Of a stretch of DNA of 64,000 nt, positions 25,791 through 35,015 are shown piece by piece. Both the position numbers and the translations under genes were made by a program. The DNA lies in the NCBI RefSeq assembly GCF_042676085.1, contig NZ_JBHTKH010000001.1, positions 1 through 64,000 on the forward strand. The letters run 5' to 3'. Below the pieces are notes generated by a model. The model was not told where the DNA came from, ran no database searches, and saw only the letters and a program-made list of their open reading frames with translations. Numbering within the stretch: position 1 is the first letter of the stretch; every line of letters starts with the position of its first letter. The stretch is from Terrabacter terrigena. Lineage in GTDB: Bacteria; Actinomycetota; Actinomycetes; Actinomycetales; Dermatophilaceae.

Positions 25791-27314
25791 TCAGCGTCGC
25801 CGGCGCCCGGGGGCCACGACCCTGTCGATGACCTGCTCCTTGAACCGGGTGAACGGCGGCCGGATCCAGGCCGTCGTGTCGGGGCGCGTCGGCATGGTCA
25901 GCACGGCCTTGGCGTGCGAGAAGAGCTCGACGGACCGCTCGCCGTGGTAGGCGCCCATCCCGCTCGCGCCCACACCACCGAACGGGAGCTCCGGCACCGC
26001 GAGGTGTGCCAGCGGGATGTTGAAGCCGATGGCTCCCGAGGACGTCTCACGCACGAAGCGCTCACGCACCACGGTCGACGGGGTGAAGACGTAGAGCGCC
26101 AGGGGCTTGTCGCGCCGGTTGACCAGGGCGATGGCCGCGTCGAGGTCGGCGACGGGGACGAGCGGCAGCACGGGTCCGAAGATCTCGTCGCGCATGACGG
26201 CCTCGTCGGGGTCGTCGGGGTCGGCGACCTCGACGAGAGTGGGCTCGATGTAGCGGGTGGCCGCGTCGGACCGGCCGCCGGACACGACCCGCTCGGCGTC
26301 GATGAGCCCGGTGAGCCGTTCGAAGTGCCGGGCGTCGACGATGCGGCCGTAGTCGGACGATGCGGCTGGGTCGTCACCGAAGGTCTCGCGGATCGCTTCC
26401 ACGAGAAGCGGTTCCAGCTTTTCGAGCGTCTCGGCGCTGGCCATGACGTAGTCGGGGGCGACACACGTCTGCCCTGCGTTGGTGAACTTGCCCCAGACGA
26501 GGCGCCGTGCCGTAACGGGCAGGTCCGCGTCGTCGGCGACGTAGGCCGGGGACTTGCCGCCCAGCTCCAGCGTGACCGGCGTGAGGTGGACCGCGGCAGC
26601 CTCGAGCACGATGCGACCGACCGTGCCGTTGCCGGTGTAGAAGACGTGGTCGAAGCGCTCCGCGAGCAGCTCCGTCGTCTCGGGCACCGCACCCTCGACG
26701 ACGTGCACGGCCTCCGGGTCGAGGTGCTTGGGCACGAGCCGGGCGAGCAGGGCCGACGTCGCCGGCGCGAGCTCGCTCGGCTTGAGCACCACGGCGTTGC
26801 CGGCGGCGAGCGCCCCGACGAGCGGCGCGAGGCACAGCTGCAGCGGGTAGTTCCAGGGGGCGATGACCAGCACCACGCCGAGCGGCTCGCGCACGACCCG
26901 GGCCCGACCCGGCGCGAGGGACAGCGGCACCGGGACGCGCCGGGGAGCCGTCCAGGCCCGCAGGTGGCGCAGCGTGTGGTCGATCTCACGGACGAGGAAC
27001 CCGGTCTCGGTCACCCAGGCCTCGTTGGCGCTCTTGCCGAGGTCCGCGTGCAGCGCCGCGGCGATGTCGGCCTCGTGGTCCACGAGGAGCACGCGGAGGG
27101 CCTTGAGCTGCGCAACCCGCCACGCCCGCGGCTTCGTGCGCCCCGTGTCGAACGCCCGACGTGCCCTCGCGACGACCTCGCGGGGCTCGACCGAACGCCC
27201 ACCGGACGCGCCCTCGACAACGCGGTCGGCGGCCCGTCTGACGCGAGGGGAGGTGGTCTCGGTCGCCTTCGTGCTCTCTGCGCCGCTCGTCGTCGTCGAC
27301 ATGGTCTCGCTCAT
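25791..27314 (-). CDS. Aldehyde dehydrogenase (ALDH3-like)
   Basis: A 507-residue NAD(P)-dependent aldehyde dehydrogenase. The catalytic cysteine lies in NAGQTCVAPDYV and the general-base glutamate in TLELGGKSP. The cofactor loop is FYTGNGTVGR, and PWNYPLQLCL is also typical. The C-terminal FGGVGASGMGAYHG plus ALYVFT suggests the class-3/coniferyl-aldehyde group. An extra N-terminal segment of about 45 polar residues precedes the domain. The start is set at 27314, where GGAAGG precedes ATG; a second ATG lies four codons later. It follows hemW by 31 bp. The natural aldehyde is unknown. Confidence 0.93.
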   Translation of the reverse strand: MSETMSTTTSGAESTKATETTSPRVRRAADRVVEGASGGRSVEPREVVARARRAFDTGRTKPRAWRVAQLKALRVLLVDHEADIAAALHADLGKSANEAWVTETGFLVREIDHTLRHLRAWTAPRRVPVPLSLAPGRARVVREPLGVVLVIAPWNYPLQLCLAPLVGALAAGNAVVLKPSELAPATSALLARLVPKHLDPEAVHVVEGAVPETTELLAERFDHVFYTGNGTVGRIVLEAAAVHLTPVTLELGGKSPAYVADDADLPVTARRLVWGKFTNAGQTCVAPDYVMASAETLEKLEPLLVEAIRETFGDDPAASSDYGRIVDARHFERLTGLIDAERVVSGGRSDAATRYIEPTLVEVADPDDPDEAVMRDEIFGPVLPLVPVADLDAAIALVNRRDKPLALYVFTPSTVVRERFVRETSSGAIGFNIPLAHLAVPELPFGGVGASGMGAYHGERSVELFSHAKAVLTMPTRPDTTAWIRPPFTRFKEQVIDRVVAPGRRRR

Positions 27315-27345
27315 CTGCCTTCCGGGTCGCTTCGCCACGCGCCCC

Positions 27346-28581
27346 TCAGGACGCGAGGAGCCGGTGCACCACCGTGTCGGCGAGGAGGCGTCCACGGAGC
27401 GTCAGGACGAGCCGGGAGTCCCGCAGGGCAGCCCGGCCGTCGAGCAGTCCGTCGGCGATCAGTCCGGCCACGGCGGTGCGCCCCGATCCTCGCAGATCCG
27501 CCACGGGAAGGCCGTCCACGAGACGTGTGCCGAGCAGCACACGCTCGTCGTAGCGCTGTTCGTCGGTGAGCCCCTCGCGGGCCTGCGCCGGCGACTCCCC
27601 CGCGCCCAGCCGGGCGGCGTACGCGCTCGGGTGCTTGACGTTCCACCACCGCACTCCGCCGACGTGGCTGTGCGCCCCCGGGCCGACCCCCCACCAGTTC
27701 GTGCCCGACCAGTAGGCGACGTTGTGCCGGCACCGCGCCTGCTCCGAGCGGGCCCAGTTGCTCACCTCGTACCACCCGAAGCCCGCCGCGGAGAGCAGCT
27801 CGTCGGCGAGCTCGTACTTGTCGGCCTCGTCGTCGTCCTCGGGCGCCGGCACGACTCCGCGTCGCACCTGCGCGGCGAGCTTCGTGCCCTCCTCGACGAC
27901 CAGGGCGTACGCCGACACGTGGTCGGGCTCCAGGGCGACAGCCGCCTCGAGGCTGCGGCGCCAGTCGGCGAGCGACTCGCCCGGCGTGCCGTAGATGAGG
28001 TCGACGCTGACCTGCATGCCCGCGGACCTCGTCGCCGCGACGGCTCGCGCGACGTTCTCGGGGTCATGGGTGCGCTCGAGCGTGCGCAGCACGTGCGGCA
28101 CCGCCGACTGCATCCCGACCGACACACGGGTGAATCCCCCGTCGGCGAGCTCGCGCAGCGAGTCTGGCGTCACGGAGTCGGGATTGGCCTCGGTCGTCAC
28201 CTCGGCGTCGGGAGCCAGGCCGAACCGCTCGCGTATGCCGTCGAGCACCGTCACCAGGTCACGTGACCTCAGCATCGTCGGAGTGCCACCCCCGACGAAG
28301 ACGGTCGACACCGGAGGCGCACCCGCCCCGAGCACAGCCTCCGCGAGGTCGAGCTCGCGCAGGGCCGCGTCGGCGTAGGTGTCGACGCCGATGCTCGCAC
28401 CGGGGCCGCCGAGCTCGGTCAGCGTGTACGTGTTGAAGTCGCAGTAGCCGCACCGCACCGTGCAGAAGGGCACGTGCACGTAGATTCCGAGGTCGGTCGT
28501 CGCGAGGTCGGCGAGCGCCGAGGGTGGGAGCTCCCCCGTGCTGGGAGGGGGGTCGCCGTCGGGAAGGGCGGAGGGCGGCAT
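27346..28581 (-). CDS. hemW: Radical-SAM haem chaperone HemW
   Basis: A 411-residue HemW, a relative of coproporphyrinogen dehydrogenase that binds haem and a [4Fe-4S] cluster rather than making porphyrin. The cluster motif is CTVRCGYC in YVHVPFCTVRCGYCDFNTY, with an extra F. GGGTPT and the long C-terminal HemW domain (GVGPGAHSHVGGVRWWNVKHP) support HemW over HemN. The ATG at 28581 sits in a CGGCATAC octamer (GTATGCCG on the gene strand) and lacks a clear Shine-Dalgarno. It belongs to the lepA-hemW-hrcA order. Confidence 0.93.
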   Translation of the reverse strand: MPPSALPDGDPPPSTGELPPSALADLATTDLGIYVHVPFCTVRCGYCDFNTYTLTELGGPGASIGVDTYADAALRELDLAEAVLGAGAPPVSTVFVGGGTPTMLRSRDLVTVLDGIRERFGLAPDAEVTTEANPDSVTPDSLRELADGGFTRVSVGMQSAVPHVLRTLERTHDPENVARAVAATRSAGMQVSVDLIYGTPGESLADWRRSLEAAVALEPDHVSAYALVVEEGTKLAAQVRRGVVPAPEDDDEADKYELADELLSAAGFGWYEVSNWARSEQARCRHNVAYWSGTNWWGVGPGAHSHVGGVRWWNVKHPSAYAARLGAGESPAQAREGLTDEQRYDERVLLGTRLVDGLPVADLRGSGRTAVAGLIADGLLDGRAALRDSRLVLTLRGRLLADTVVHRLLAS

Positions 28582-28666
28582 ACGCCCATTGTCCCAGCCC
28601 CCTGGGGGTGGCTCGTCCGCGTGGGTGGGTGCCAACCGGCTCGGCGCGGTCGCCTAGGGTGCAAGG

Positions 28667-29491
28667 GTGTACCGCCCCAACTGGATCGAGCTCGACGGCG
28701 TCGTCAACATGCGGGACCTCGGGGGGATGGTGACCAGCGGCGGGGACGAGGTGCTCCCACACCGCCTGCTGCGCTCCGACAACCTCCAGGACCTCACTCC
28801 GCAGGCGGTCGAGGCGCTCGTGCGCACCTACGAGGTCTCCGACATCGTCGACCTGCGCACCCACGTGGAGGTGGCCAAGGAGGGCGACGGCCCGCTCCTC
28901 GCCGTCGACGGCGTGACGCACCACCACCACACCCTCTACCGCGAGGACTCCACGGAGTCAGGCATTCCCGCCGCCGAGCGCGCCCTGCCCTGGGAGACCG
29001 ACGAGCGGCGCGAGGCCGCAGCGGCAGCGGCGGTCGACGAGGAGCACCGGCGCAGCCACGAGCAGTTCTGGTCGGAGCACTACCTCGGCTACCTCGCCCA
29101 GCGACCTGACTCGGTCGTGGCGGCGCTGCGCGCCATCGCGGGCAGCCGTGGCGCCGCGGTCGTGCACTGCGCGGCGGGCAAGGACCGCACCGGCACGGTC
29201 GTGGGGCTCGCCCTCAAGGTCGTCGGCGTGCCCGACGAGCTCGTCATCGCCGACTTCGCCGCCTCGGCCGAGCGGGTCGCCGCGATCATGGGGCGCCTGC
29301 GGGCCAAGCCCGCCTACGCCGAGAACCTCAAGGACAAGACGGTGGCCCAGCAGTCGCCGACCACCGAGACGATGCGGATGCTGCTCGCCACCCTCGACGA
29401 GCGCTTCGACGGCCCCCTGGGGTGGCTTGCGCAGCAGGGCTGGACCGCTGCCGACACCGACCTGCTGCGCCGCAAGCTGCTCTCGGCCTGA
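28667..29491 (+). CDS. Tyrosine-protein phosphatase (dual-specificity-like)
   Basis: A 274-residue protein of the bacterial tyrosine/serine phosphatase group. The P-loop CX5R is HCAAGKDRTG near residue 170. The N-terminal VVNMRDLGG and LRSDNL segments are the family's opening motifs and DIVDLRT follows. Such enzymes can also act on phosphoinositides (MptpB/LipA type). The start is a GTG at 28667. It is divergent from hemW by 85 bp and convergent with DUF4442, so it stands alone. Confidence 0.9.
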   Translation: MYRPNWIELDGVVNMRDLGGMVTSGGDEVLPHRLLRSDNLQDLTPQAVEALVRTYEVSDIVDLRTHVEVAKEGDGPLLAVDGVTHHHHTLYREDSTESGIPAAERALPWETDERREAAAAAAVDEEHRRSHEQFWSEHYLGYLAQRPDSVVAALRAIAGSRGAAVVHCAAGKDRTGTVVGLALKVVGVPDELVIADFAASAERVAAIMGRLRAKPAYAENLKDKTVAQQSPTTETMRMLLATLDERFDGPLGWLAQQGWTAADTDLLRRKLLSA

Positions 29492-29512
29492 GCGGCTCTG
29501 CGCCCGCGACCC

Positions 29513-29986
29513 TCAGCGTCGCGGGCTCACGTGGAGGTGGATCGTCCCCTCGACCGTGACGACGCCGTCGGCCCGCGTCGCCGTCACGGTGACCGGCACC
29601 TCGGACGGCTCGCCGTCCGCGGTGGGCGACCACGCCGCGGGGTCGGTGACGGCGGTGCAGGTGAGGGCGGTCGTCGACGTCGCCGGGTAGCGGACCTCCA
29701 TCCCTCGCGGGATCCACCGGTGCGTCGGCGCGATGCTCGCCTCGGCCAGCAGGCCCATCGCAGCCTCGAGACCGTTGCAGGCGGCGATCGCGTGGACGGT
29801 GCCGATGTGGTTCTGCACCCGGCGTCGCTTCGGCACGACGACGACGGCACGGTTGGGGGCGACCTCGACGACGCGTGGGCGCACGGACCGGAAGTACGGC
29901 GCCGCCGCGCTGAACGCGAGGCCGAAGACCCGCTTGCCCAGGGGCACGCGCTCGAGACGACGGTAGAGGGCGTAGGCGTCGATCAT
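29513..29986 (-). CDS. DUF4442 / hotdog-fold thioesterase-like protein
   Basis: A 157-residue protein of the DUF4442 family, related to hotdog-fold acyl-CoA thioesterases (PaaI-like). The segments GTVHAIAACNGLEAAMGLLAE and the RVQNHIG motif before it match the acyl-binding helix and preceding loop of this fold. The start is ATG at 29986, immediately behind an unusual palindrome (29995-30012), so this gene may be controlled by a lipid-responsive repressor. Substrate not known. Confidence 0.75.
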   Translation of the reverse strand: MIDAYALYRRLERVPLGKRVFGLAFSAAAPYFRSVRPRVVEVAPNRAVVVVPKRRRVQNHIGTVHAIAACNGLEAAMGLLAEASIAPTHRWIPRGMEVRYPATSTTALTCTAVTDPAAWSPTADGEPSEVPVTVTATRADGVVTVEGTIHLHVSPRR

Positions 29987-29994
29987 GACGCATG

Positions 29995-30012
29995 GGTTAC
30001 CGACTGGTAACC
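29995..30012. promoter_or_regulatory. Palindrome GGTTACC-GACT-GGTAACC before DUF4442 gene
   Basis: An exact 7-bp inverted repeat with a 4-bp spacer ends 9 bp before the DUF4442 start codon. Position and symmetry fit a repressor operator, and TACC-N4-GGTA cores are used by TetR-type regulators of fatty-acid genes. No tetR gene lies nearby. Confidence 0.5.
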
Positions 30013-30023
30013 GAGCCCGCGCA

Positions 30024-30060
30024 GCCGTCCGGGCGGCGGTCGGATCGCCGCCCAGACGGC
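30024..30060. terminator. Hairpin downstream of lepA
   Basis: GCCGTC-c-GGGCGGCG pairs with CGCCGCCC-a-GACGGC around a 7-nt loop, giving 14 bp with one mismatch. It lies 67 bp after the lepA stop, before the next minus-strand gene. No U-run follows, as is common in high-GC genomes. Confidence 0.5.
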
Positions 30061-30126
30061 CACGCGTACGACTCATGCACTGCGGCCGCAGTACCCACGG
30101 TACGACCGCGAGCGCCCTTGTGCGCG

Positions 30127-31995
30127 TTACTTCTTCGTCTTGCCTGCGTCGGCGTCGCTCGAGAGGGCAGCGACGAAGGCCTCCTGCGGCACCTCGACCC
30201 GTCCGACCATCTTCATGCGCTTCTTGCCCTCCTTCTGCTTCTCGAGGAGCTTGCGCTTGCGGCTGATGTCGCCGCCGTAGCACTTCGCGAGCACGTCCTT
30301 GCGGATCGCGCGGATGTTCTCGCGGGCGATGATGCGCGAGCCGATGGCCGCCTGGATCGGGACCTCGAACTGCTGGCGCGGGATGAGGTCCTTGAGCTTG
30401 CCGGCCATCATCACGCCGTACGCGTACGCCTTGTCCTTGTGCACGATGGCGCTGAACGCGTCGACCGACTCGCCCTGCAGCAGGATCTGCACCTTGACGA
30501 GGTCGGCCACCTGCTCGCCGTCGGGCTCGTAGTCGAGGGAGGCGTAGCCGCGGGTGCGCGACTTGAGCTGGTCGAAGAAGTCGAAGACGATCTCGGCGAG
30601 CGGCAGCGTGTAGCGCATCTCGACGCGGTCCTCGGAGAGGTAGTCCATGCCGCGCAGGTTGCCGCGCTTCTGCTGGCACAGCTCCATGATGGCGCCGACG
30701 AACTCGCTCGGGGCCAGCACGGTGGCGCGCACGACGGGCTCTCTCACCTCGGCGATCTTGCCCTCGGGGAACTCGCTCGGGTTCGTGACGTGGATCCGCT
30801 TGCCGTCGTCCATCGTCACGTCGTAGACGACGTTCGGCTGGGTCGAGATGAGGTCGAGGTTGAACTCGCGCTCGAGCCGCTCGCGGACGATCTCGAGGTG
30901 GAGCAGGCCGAGGAAGCCGCACCGGAAGCCGAAGCCCAGTGCCGCCGACGTCTCGGGCTCGTAGACGAGCGCGGCGTCGTTGAGCTTGAGCTTGTCGAGG
31001 GCCTCACGCAGGTCCGGGTAGTCGGACCCGTCGATCGGGTAGAGCCCCGAGAAGACCATCGGTTTGGGGTCGCGGTAGCCGCCGAGGTCCTTCGACGCCG
31101 GCTTGCTCGCGTTGGTGACGGTGTCGCCGACACGCGACTGGCGCACGTCCTTCACGCCGGTGATGAGGTAGCCCACCTCGCCGACGCCGAGGCCCTTGCT
31201 CGGCACGGGCTCGGGGCTGATGACGCCGATCTCGAGCAGCTCGTGCGTCGCCTTGGTCGACATCATGACGATGCGCTCGCGCGGGTTCAGGTTGCCGTCG
31301 ACGACCCGCACGTAGGTGACGACGCCACGGTAGGTGTCGTAGACGGAGTCGAAGATCATCGCGCGGGCGGGGGCGCTCGCGTCGCCCGTGGGGGCCGGCA
31401 GCAGGCGCACGATCGTGTCGAGCAGCGGCTCGACGCCCTCGCCGGTCTTGCCCGACACCCTGAGGCAGTCCTCGGGCTCGCCACCGATGAGCTTGGCCAG
31501 CTCCTCGGCGTACTTCTCCGGCTGGGCGGCCGGCAGGTCGATCTTGTTGAGCACCGGGATGATCGTGAGGTCGTTCTCCATCGCGAGGTAGAGGTTCGCG
31601 AGGGTCTGCGCCTCGATGCCCTGGGCGGCGTCGACGAGCAGCACCGCGCCCTCGCACGCGGCCAGCGAGCGCGACACCTCGTAGGTGAAGTCGACGTGGC
31701 CGGGGGTGTCGATCATGTTCAGGGCATAGGTCGTGGACGTGCCGGCCTCGTCCTCGACGGCCCACGGCATGCGGACCGCCTGGCTCTTGATCGTGATGCC
31801 GCGCTCACGCTCGATGTCCATGCGGTCGAGGTACTGCGCGCGCATCGCGCGCGAGTCGACGACACCGGTGAGCTGCAGCATGCGGTCGGCCAGCGTCGAC
31901 TTGCCGTGGTCGATGTGCGCGATGATGCAGAAGTTGCGGATCAGGTCCGGCGGCGTTGCGTTGGGTGCCAACGCGGAGCGGGCCATGGGCGACAC
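30127..31995 (-). CDS. lepA: Elongation factor 4 (LepA)
   Basis: A 622-residue translational GTPase that remodels stalled or initiating ribosomes. G1 is AHIDHGKST, G3 DTPGHVDF and G4 NKIDLP. The C-terminal LepA domain ends in KKRMKMVGRVEVPQEAF, typical of EF4, which separates it from EF-G. A GTG at 31995 with GAGG upstream is a reasonable start; an ATG lies three codons later. It sits between rpsT and hemW in gene order, with accessory genes inserted on the rpsT side. Confidence 0.97.
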   Translation of the reverse strand: MSPMARSALAPNATPPDLIRNFCIIAHIDHGKSTLADRMLQLTGVVDSRAMRAQYLDRMDIERERGITIKSQAVRMPWAVEDEAGTSTTYALNMIDTPGHVDFTYEVSRSLAACEGAVLLVDAAQGIEAQTLANLYLAMENDLTIIPVLNKIDLPAAQPEKYAEELAKLIGGEPEDCLRVSGKTGEGVEPLLDTIVRLLPAPTGDASAPARAMIFDSVYDTYRGVVTYVRVVDGNLNPRERIVMMSTKATHELLEIGVISPEPVPSKGLGVGEVGYLITGVKDVRQSRVGDTVTNASKPASKDLGGYRDPKPMVFSGLYPIDGSDYPDLREALDKLKLNDAALVYEPETSAALGFGFRCGFLGLLHLEIVRERLEREFNLDLISTQPNVVYDVTMDDGKRIHVTNPSEFPEGKIAEVREPVVRATVLAPSEFVGAIMELCQQKRGNLRGMDYLSEDRVEMRYTLPLAEIVFDFFDQLKSRTRGYASLDYEPDGEQVADLVKVQILLQGESVDAFSAIVHKDKAYAYGVMMAGKLKDLIPRQQFEVPIQAAIGSRIIARENIRAIRKDVLAKCYGGDISRKRKLLEKQKEGKKRMKMVGRVEVPQEAFVAALSSDADAGKTKK

Positions 31996-32162
31996 GTGGG
32001 ACGAACCTCGCAGAGTCAGTGGTCAGGTCAGGCGGATCGGTGGTGCCGGTCGGACGGGGACCGGGCATGCGGTCGGGGTCACGACCCACCGCCGAGATCA
32101 GCACAGTCTCCCATGCTTTGCACCTGCACCGCTCACAGCCCGTCACGTGGGGGTGACGCACA

Positions 32163-33332
32163 ATGGCGCCCATGCGTGCCCAACCCATGCAGGTCCTGCC
32201 CGTGGCCCACGGATCCCACCTTCCGCTGCGGCGTCACGTCCGGCACCCGCGCGAGATCCTCACCCTCGTCGTCGCGGTCGTGACATCGCTGCTGCTGCTC
32301 GCCGGCGCCTTCGGTGAGGTGCTCGTGGCGTTCGACGAGGACCGTACGCCCGACGTCTACGCCCTCGCCCTGATCTTCGCGCCGCTGCTCGTGTGGTTCG
32401 CCCGCGGCCAGCTCTGGGCCATGCAGCGCCTCAACGGGATCCGGCTGACCCCCGAGCAGTTCCCAGAGGCGTACGCGATGCTCCTCGACGCGGCGGGCCG
32501 TTCCGGACTCTCCTTCGTGCCCGACGCGTACGTCGTGCTCGGCAACGGCGTGCTCAACGCGGGCGCCTCGGGCCACGGCCACCGACGGTTCGTCATCATC
32601 AACAGCGACCTGCTCGAAGTCGGCGGTGCGGCGCGCGAGCCGGACGCCCTGAGGTTCGTGATCGCGCACGAGGTGGGTCACATCGCCGCCGGGCACACCA
32701 GCTACTGGCGGATCCTCGGCACCTTCGCGTCGCAGTGGATCCCGCTCGTCGGCTCGACGCTGAGCCGGGCCCAGGAGTACACCGCCGACAACTACGGCCA
32801 CGCCCTCGTCCCCCACGGCGCCCGGTCGGCCATGGCGACTCTCGCCGGCGGCAAGTACCTCGGCCGCTCCGTCGACGTCGACGCGATGGCCGACCGGGCC
32901 GTCACCGAGCCGGGCTTCTTCGTGTGGGTGACGAACGCCGCCGCGAGCCACCCGGTGCTGCTCTGGCGCATGCACGCCCTGCGCGACCGTCGCCGTCCGG
33001 GCCGACTGCTCTGGCGGCCCAGGGAGCCGTGGCTCTGGGGTGAGACCGCGGCCCCCGGGACGTACGCCCTGCCATCACTCGTCGGCTTCACGCCGACGGC
33101 GCTCCCGGGGTCCCCGGAGCGGGCGGTCACGGCCGGGTACGCGTACGCCGGGACGCGTGGCCCCGCAGCCACGCCGGACGCCCCGACAGCCTCGGCACCG
33201 ACCTCGCCCGCCGCGGACGGCATGTCGAGCGACGGCATGTCGAGCGACGGCATGCCCGTTCGACGTGAGGGCGGAGGGACCGAACCGCTCCCGAGCGACC
33301 CGACCAGAGAGGACGACCGGTGGAGACCCTGA
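32163..33332 (+). CDS. M48-family membrane metallopeptidase (HtpX/Ste24-like)
   Basis: A 389-residue zinc metallopeptidase of family M48. HEVGH (in FVIAHEVGHIAAGHTSYW) holds two zinc histidines, and the third ligand is the glutamate in SRAQEYTADNYG. Two hydrophobic segments near residues 35-75 anchor it in the membrane and another lies around the WRILGTFASQWIPLVG stretch. The last 80 residues are Pro/Ala/Ser-rich, with a short tandem repeat (SSDGM). The family takes part in membrane-protein quality control. It overlaps the cupin gene by 13 bp. Confidence 0.9.
   Translation: MAPMRAQPMQVLPVAHGSHLPLRRHVRHPREILTLVVAVVTSLLLLAGAFGEVLVAFDEDRTPDVYALALIFAPLLVWFARGQLWAMQRLNGIRLTPEQFPEAYAMLLDAAGRSGLSFVPDAYVVLGNGVLNAGASGHGHRRFVIINSDLLEVGGAAREPDALRFVIAHEVGHIAAGHTSYWRILGTFASQWIPLVGSTLSRAQEYTADNYGHALVPHGARSAMATLAGGKYLGRSVDVDAMADRAVTEPGFFVWVTNAAASHPVLLWRMHALRDRRRPGRLLWRPREPWLWGETAAPGTYALPSLVGFTPTALPGSPERAVTAGYAYAGTRGPAATPDAPTASAPTSPAADGMSSDGMSSDGMPVRREGGGTEPLPSDPTREDDRWRP
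33216..33253. repeat. 15-bp tandem repeat in the 3' end of the M48 peptidase gene
   Basis: GACGGCATGTCGAGC occurs at 33216-33230 and 33231-33245 and is followed by a partial copy. It is in frame, encodes DGMSS repeats in the disordered tail, and also repeats possible internal ATG codons. Confidence 0.85.
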
Positions 33333-33673
33333 TCAGCCGCGCCGACGGGCGCGAGGACGGCGAGGACTGGACCGAGAACTACGAGGAGCTGCCCGGCCGT
33401 GCCGGCATCAGCATCATCCTCGAGTCCACGACGCAGCAGGGCGTGGGACCGCGCCTGCACCAGCACCCGTACGCCGAGACGTTCATCATCCGCCGTGGCG
33501 CGGCGACGTTCACGGTCGGCGCGGGCGACGACGCGCTCGAGGTCGTCGGGCACGCCGGGCAGGTGCTGGTCGTCCCCGCCGACACGCCGCACCGCTTCCG
33601 CACCGGCCCCGAGGGCTACGATGCGGTGCACATCCACGCCAACGAGCGCTTCGTCACCGAGTGGCTGGAGTGA
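33320..33673 (+). CDS. Small cupin-domain protein
   Basis: A 117-residue single-domain cupin. The metal motif of the first half is visible as HQHPYAETFIIRRG (two histidines and a glutamate), and PADTPHRF in the second half gives a further histidine. The start is a GTG at 33320 with GAGAGG upstream, inside the end of the M48 gene, so translation is coupled. Its 3' end overlaps the MFS gene stop by 20 bp in opposite orientation. Function not assigned. Confidence 0.82.
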   Translation: METLISRADGREDGEDWTENYEELPGRAGISIILESTTQQGVGPRLHQHPYAETFIIRRGAATFTVGAGDDALEVVGHAGQVLVVPADTPHRFRTGPEGYDAVHIHANERFVTEWLE

Positions 33674-34883
33674 CCTCGACCGGCCGGGCCGGGGTCGAGG
33701 CAGCGCCGGCCGCGCGCTCGCGACGCTCGAGCAGCGCCGAGCCCACCGCCACACCGACTCCGAGCACGGCGAGGCCGGCTCCGACGAGGCTCGGCGCGCC
33801 GTAGCCCCAGCCCGCGGCGAGCACGAGCGAGCCGAGCCACGCGCCGAGCGCGTTGGCGGTGTTGAGCGTCGAGTGGTTGAGCGCCGCCGCGAGCGACTGC
33901 CCCTCGTGCGCCACGTCCATGAGTCGGGTCTGCAGCAGCGGCACGACGATCGAGGGCAGCAGGCCCAGCACGAGGACGAGCACCACCGCGAGCCACAGCG
34001 TGCGCGCCGCGAAGCCGAAGACGCCGAGCAGGACGGCGATGAGCCCCAGCGCCACGACGATCCCCTTGAGTACCCCGACCCGGTTCGCGACCCTGCCGCT
34101 GAGCACCATGCCCGCGACCATCCCGACGCCGTATGCCGCCAGCACCCACGGGATGTAGCGCTCCTCGAGGCCGGCGAGCTCGGTCATCGTCGGCGTGATG
34201 AAGGAGTACATCGCGAACATGCCGCCGAAGCCCACGACTCCGACCAGCAGGGCGAGCCAGACCTGCGGACGTCGCAGCGCCTGCATCTCGCTGCGCATCG
34301 ACTCCTCGCCGCTGGGCGGCTGGTGCGGCAGCCAGAGCGCGATCGCGCCGACCGTGACAACGGCGACGAGACCGACGAGCAGGTAGGGCAGGTGCCACGA
34401 GAAACGCTGTCCGAGAAGGGTCGCCAGCGGCACACCGATCACGTTGGCGACGCCGAGACCGCCGAGGATCGCGGCGACGGCCGCGGTCCGGCGCTGGTGG
34501 GAGACGAGTGACGCGGCCACGACGGACCCGATGCCGAAGAAGGCGCCGTGCGGCAGACCTGCGAGGAACCGCGCTGCCATCACCGTGGGGTAGGTGTCGG
34601 CCGCGACGATCGCGAGGTGCGCCACGGCGAAGAACCCCATCAGTCCCATGAGCAGACCCTTGCGCGGTGCCTTCGCGAAGGCGACCGCGATGAGCGGCGC
34701 ACCGACGACGACGCCGAGGGCGTACGCCGACACGTAGTGGCCCGAGGTCGCGATGTCGACGCCGGTCCCCTGGGCGATCTGGGGCAGCAGGCCCATCGTC
34801 ACGAACTCGGTGGTGCCGATGGCGAAGCCCCCGACGGCGAGGGCGAGGATGGCGAGGGTGGTGCGACGGGCGGCGGGGCTCAC
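33654..34883 (-). CDS. MFS transporter, DHA1/AraJ-like
   Basis: A 409-residue major facilitator with twelve predicted helices. The first helix region AVGGFAIGTTEFVTMGLLPQIA is typical of the DHA1 drug:H+ antiporter group (AraJ/YdhP/NepI relatives). Helix 4-5 carries RFLAGLPHGAFFGIG, the family's motif. The GTG at 34883 is chosen because GGAGA lies upstream; the open frame before it is noise. It is convergent with, and overlaps, the cupin gene. Substrate is probably an arabinose-like sugar or a small drug. Confidence 0.88.
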   Translation of the reverse strand: MSPAARRTTLAILALAVGGFAIGTTEFVTMGLLPQIAQGTGVDIATSGHYVSAYALGVVVGAPLIAVAFAKAPRKGLLMGLMGFFAVAHLAIVAADTYPTVMAARFLAGLPHGAFFGIGSVVAASLVSHQRRTAAVAAILGGLGVANVIGVPLATLLGQRFSWHLPYLLVGLVAVVTVGAIALWLPHQPPSGEESMRSEMQALRRPQVWLALLVGVVGFGGMFAMYSFITPTMTELAGLEERYIPWVLAAYGVGMVAGMVLSGRVANRVGVLKGIVVALGLIAVLLGVFGFAARTLWLAVVLVLVLGLLPSIVVPLLQTRLMDVAHEGQSLAAALNHSTLNTANALGAWLGSLVLAAGWGYGAPSLVGAGLAVLGVGVAVGSALLERRERAAGAASTPARPVEVTPATR

Positions 34884-35015
34884 AGGTGGTCTCCGGGTCG
34901 GGGCATGTCGGCGTCTCGGGTGGCGCGGTGGCGGGGACGCGGTGGCGGGGGGCGGATCGCCGTCGACCCGGTGTCGGACCCCAACGGTAACGGCCGCGCG
35001 GCTACGGTGATTCCC

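Noticed and set aside
30078..30091. Palindrome ACTGCGGCCGCAGT after lepA
   Set aside because: Short GC-rich palindrome with no positional logic beyond the nearby hairpin; likely chance.
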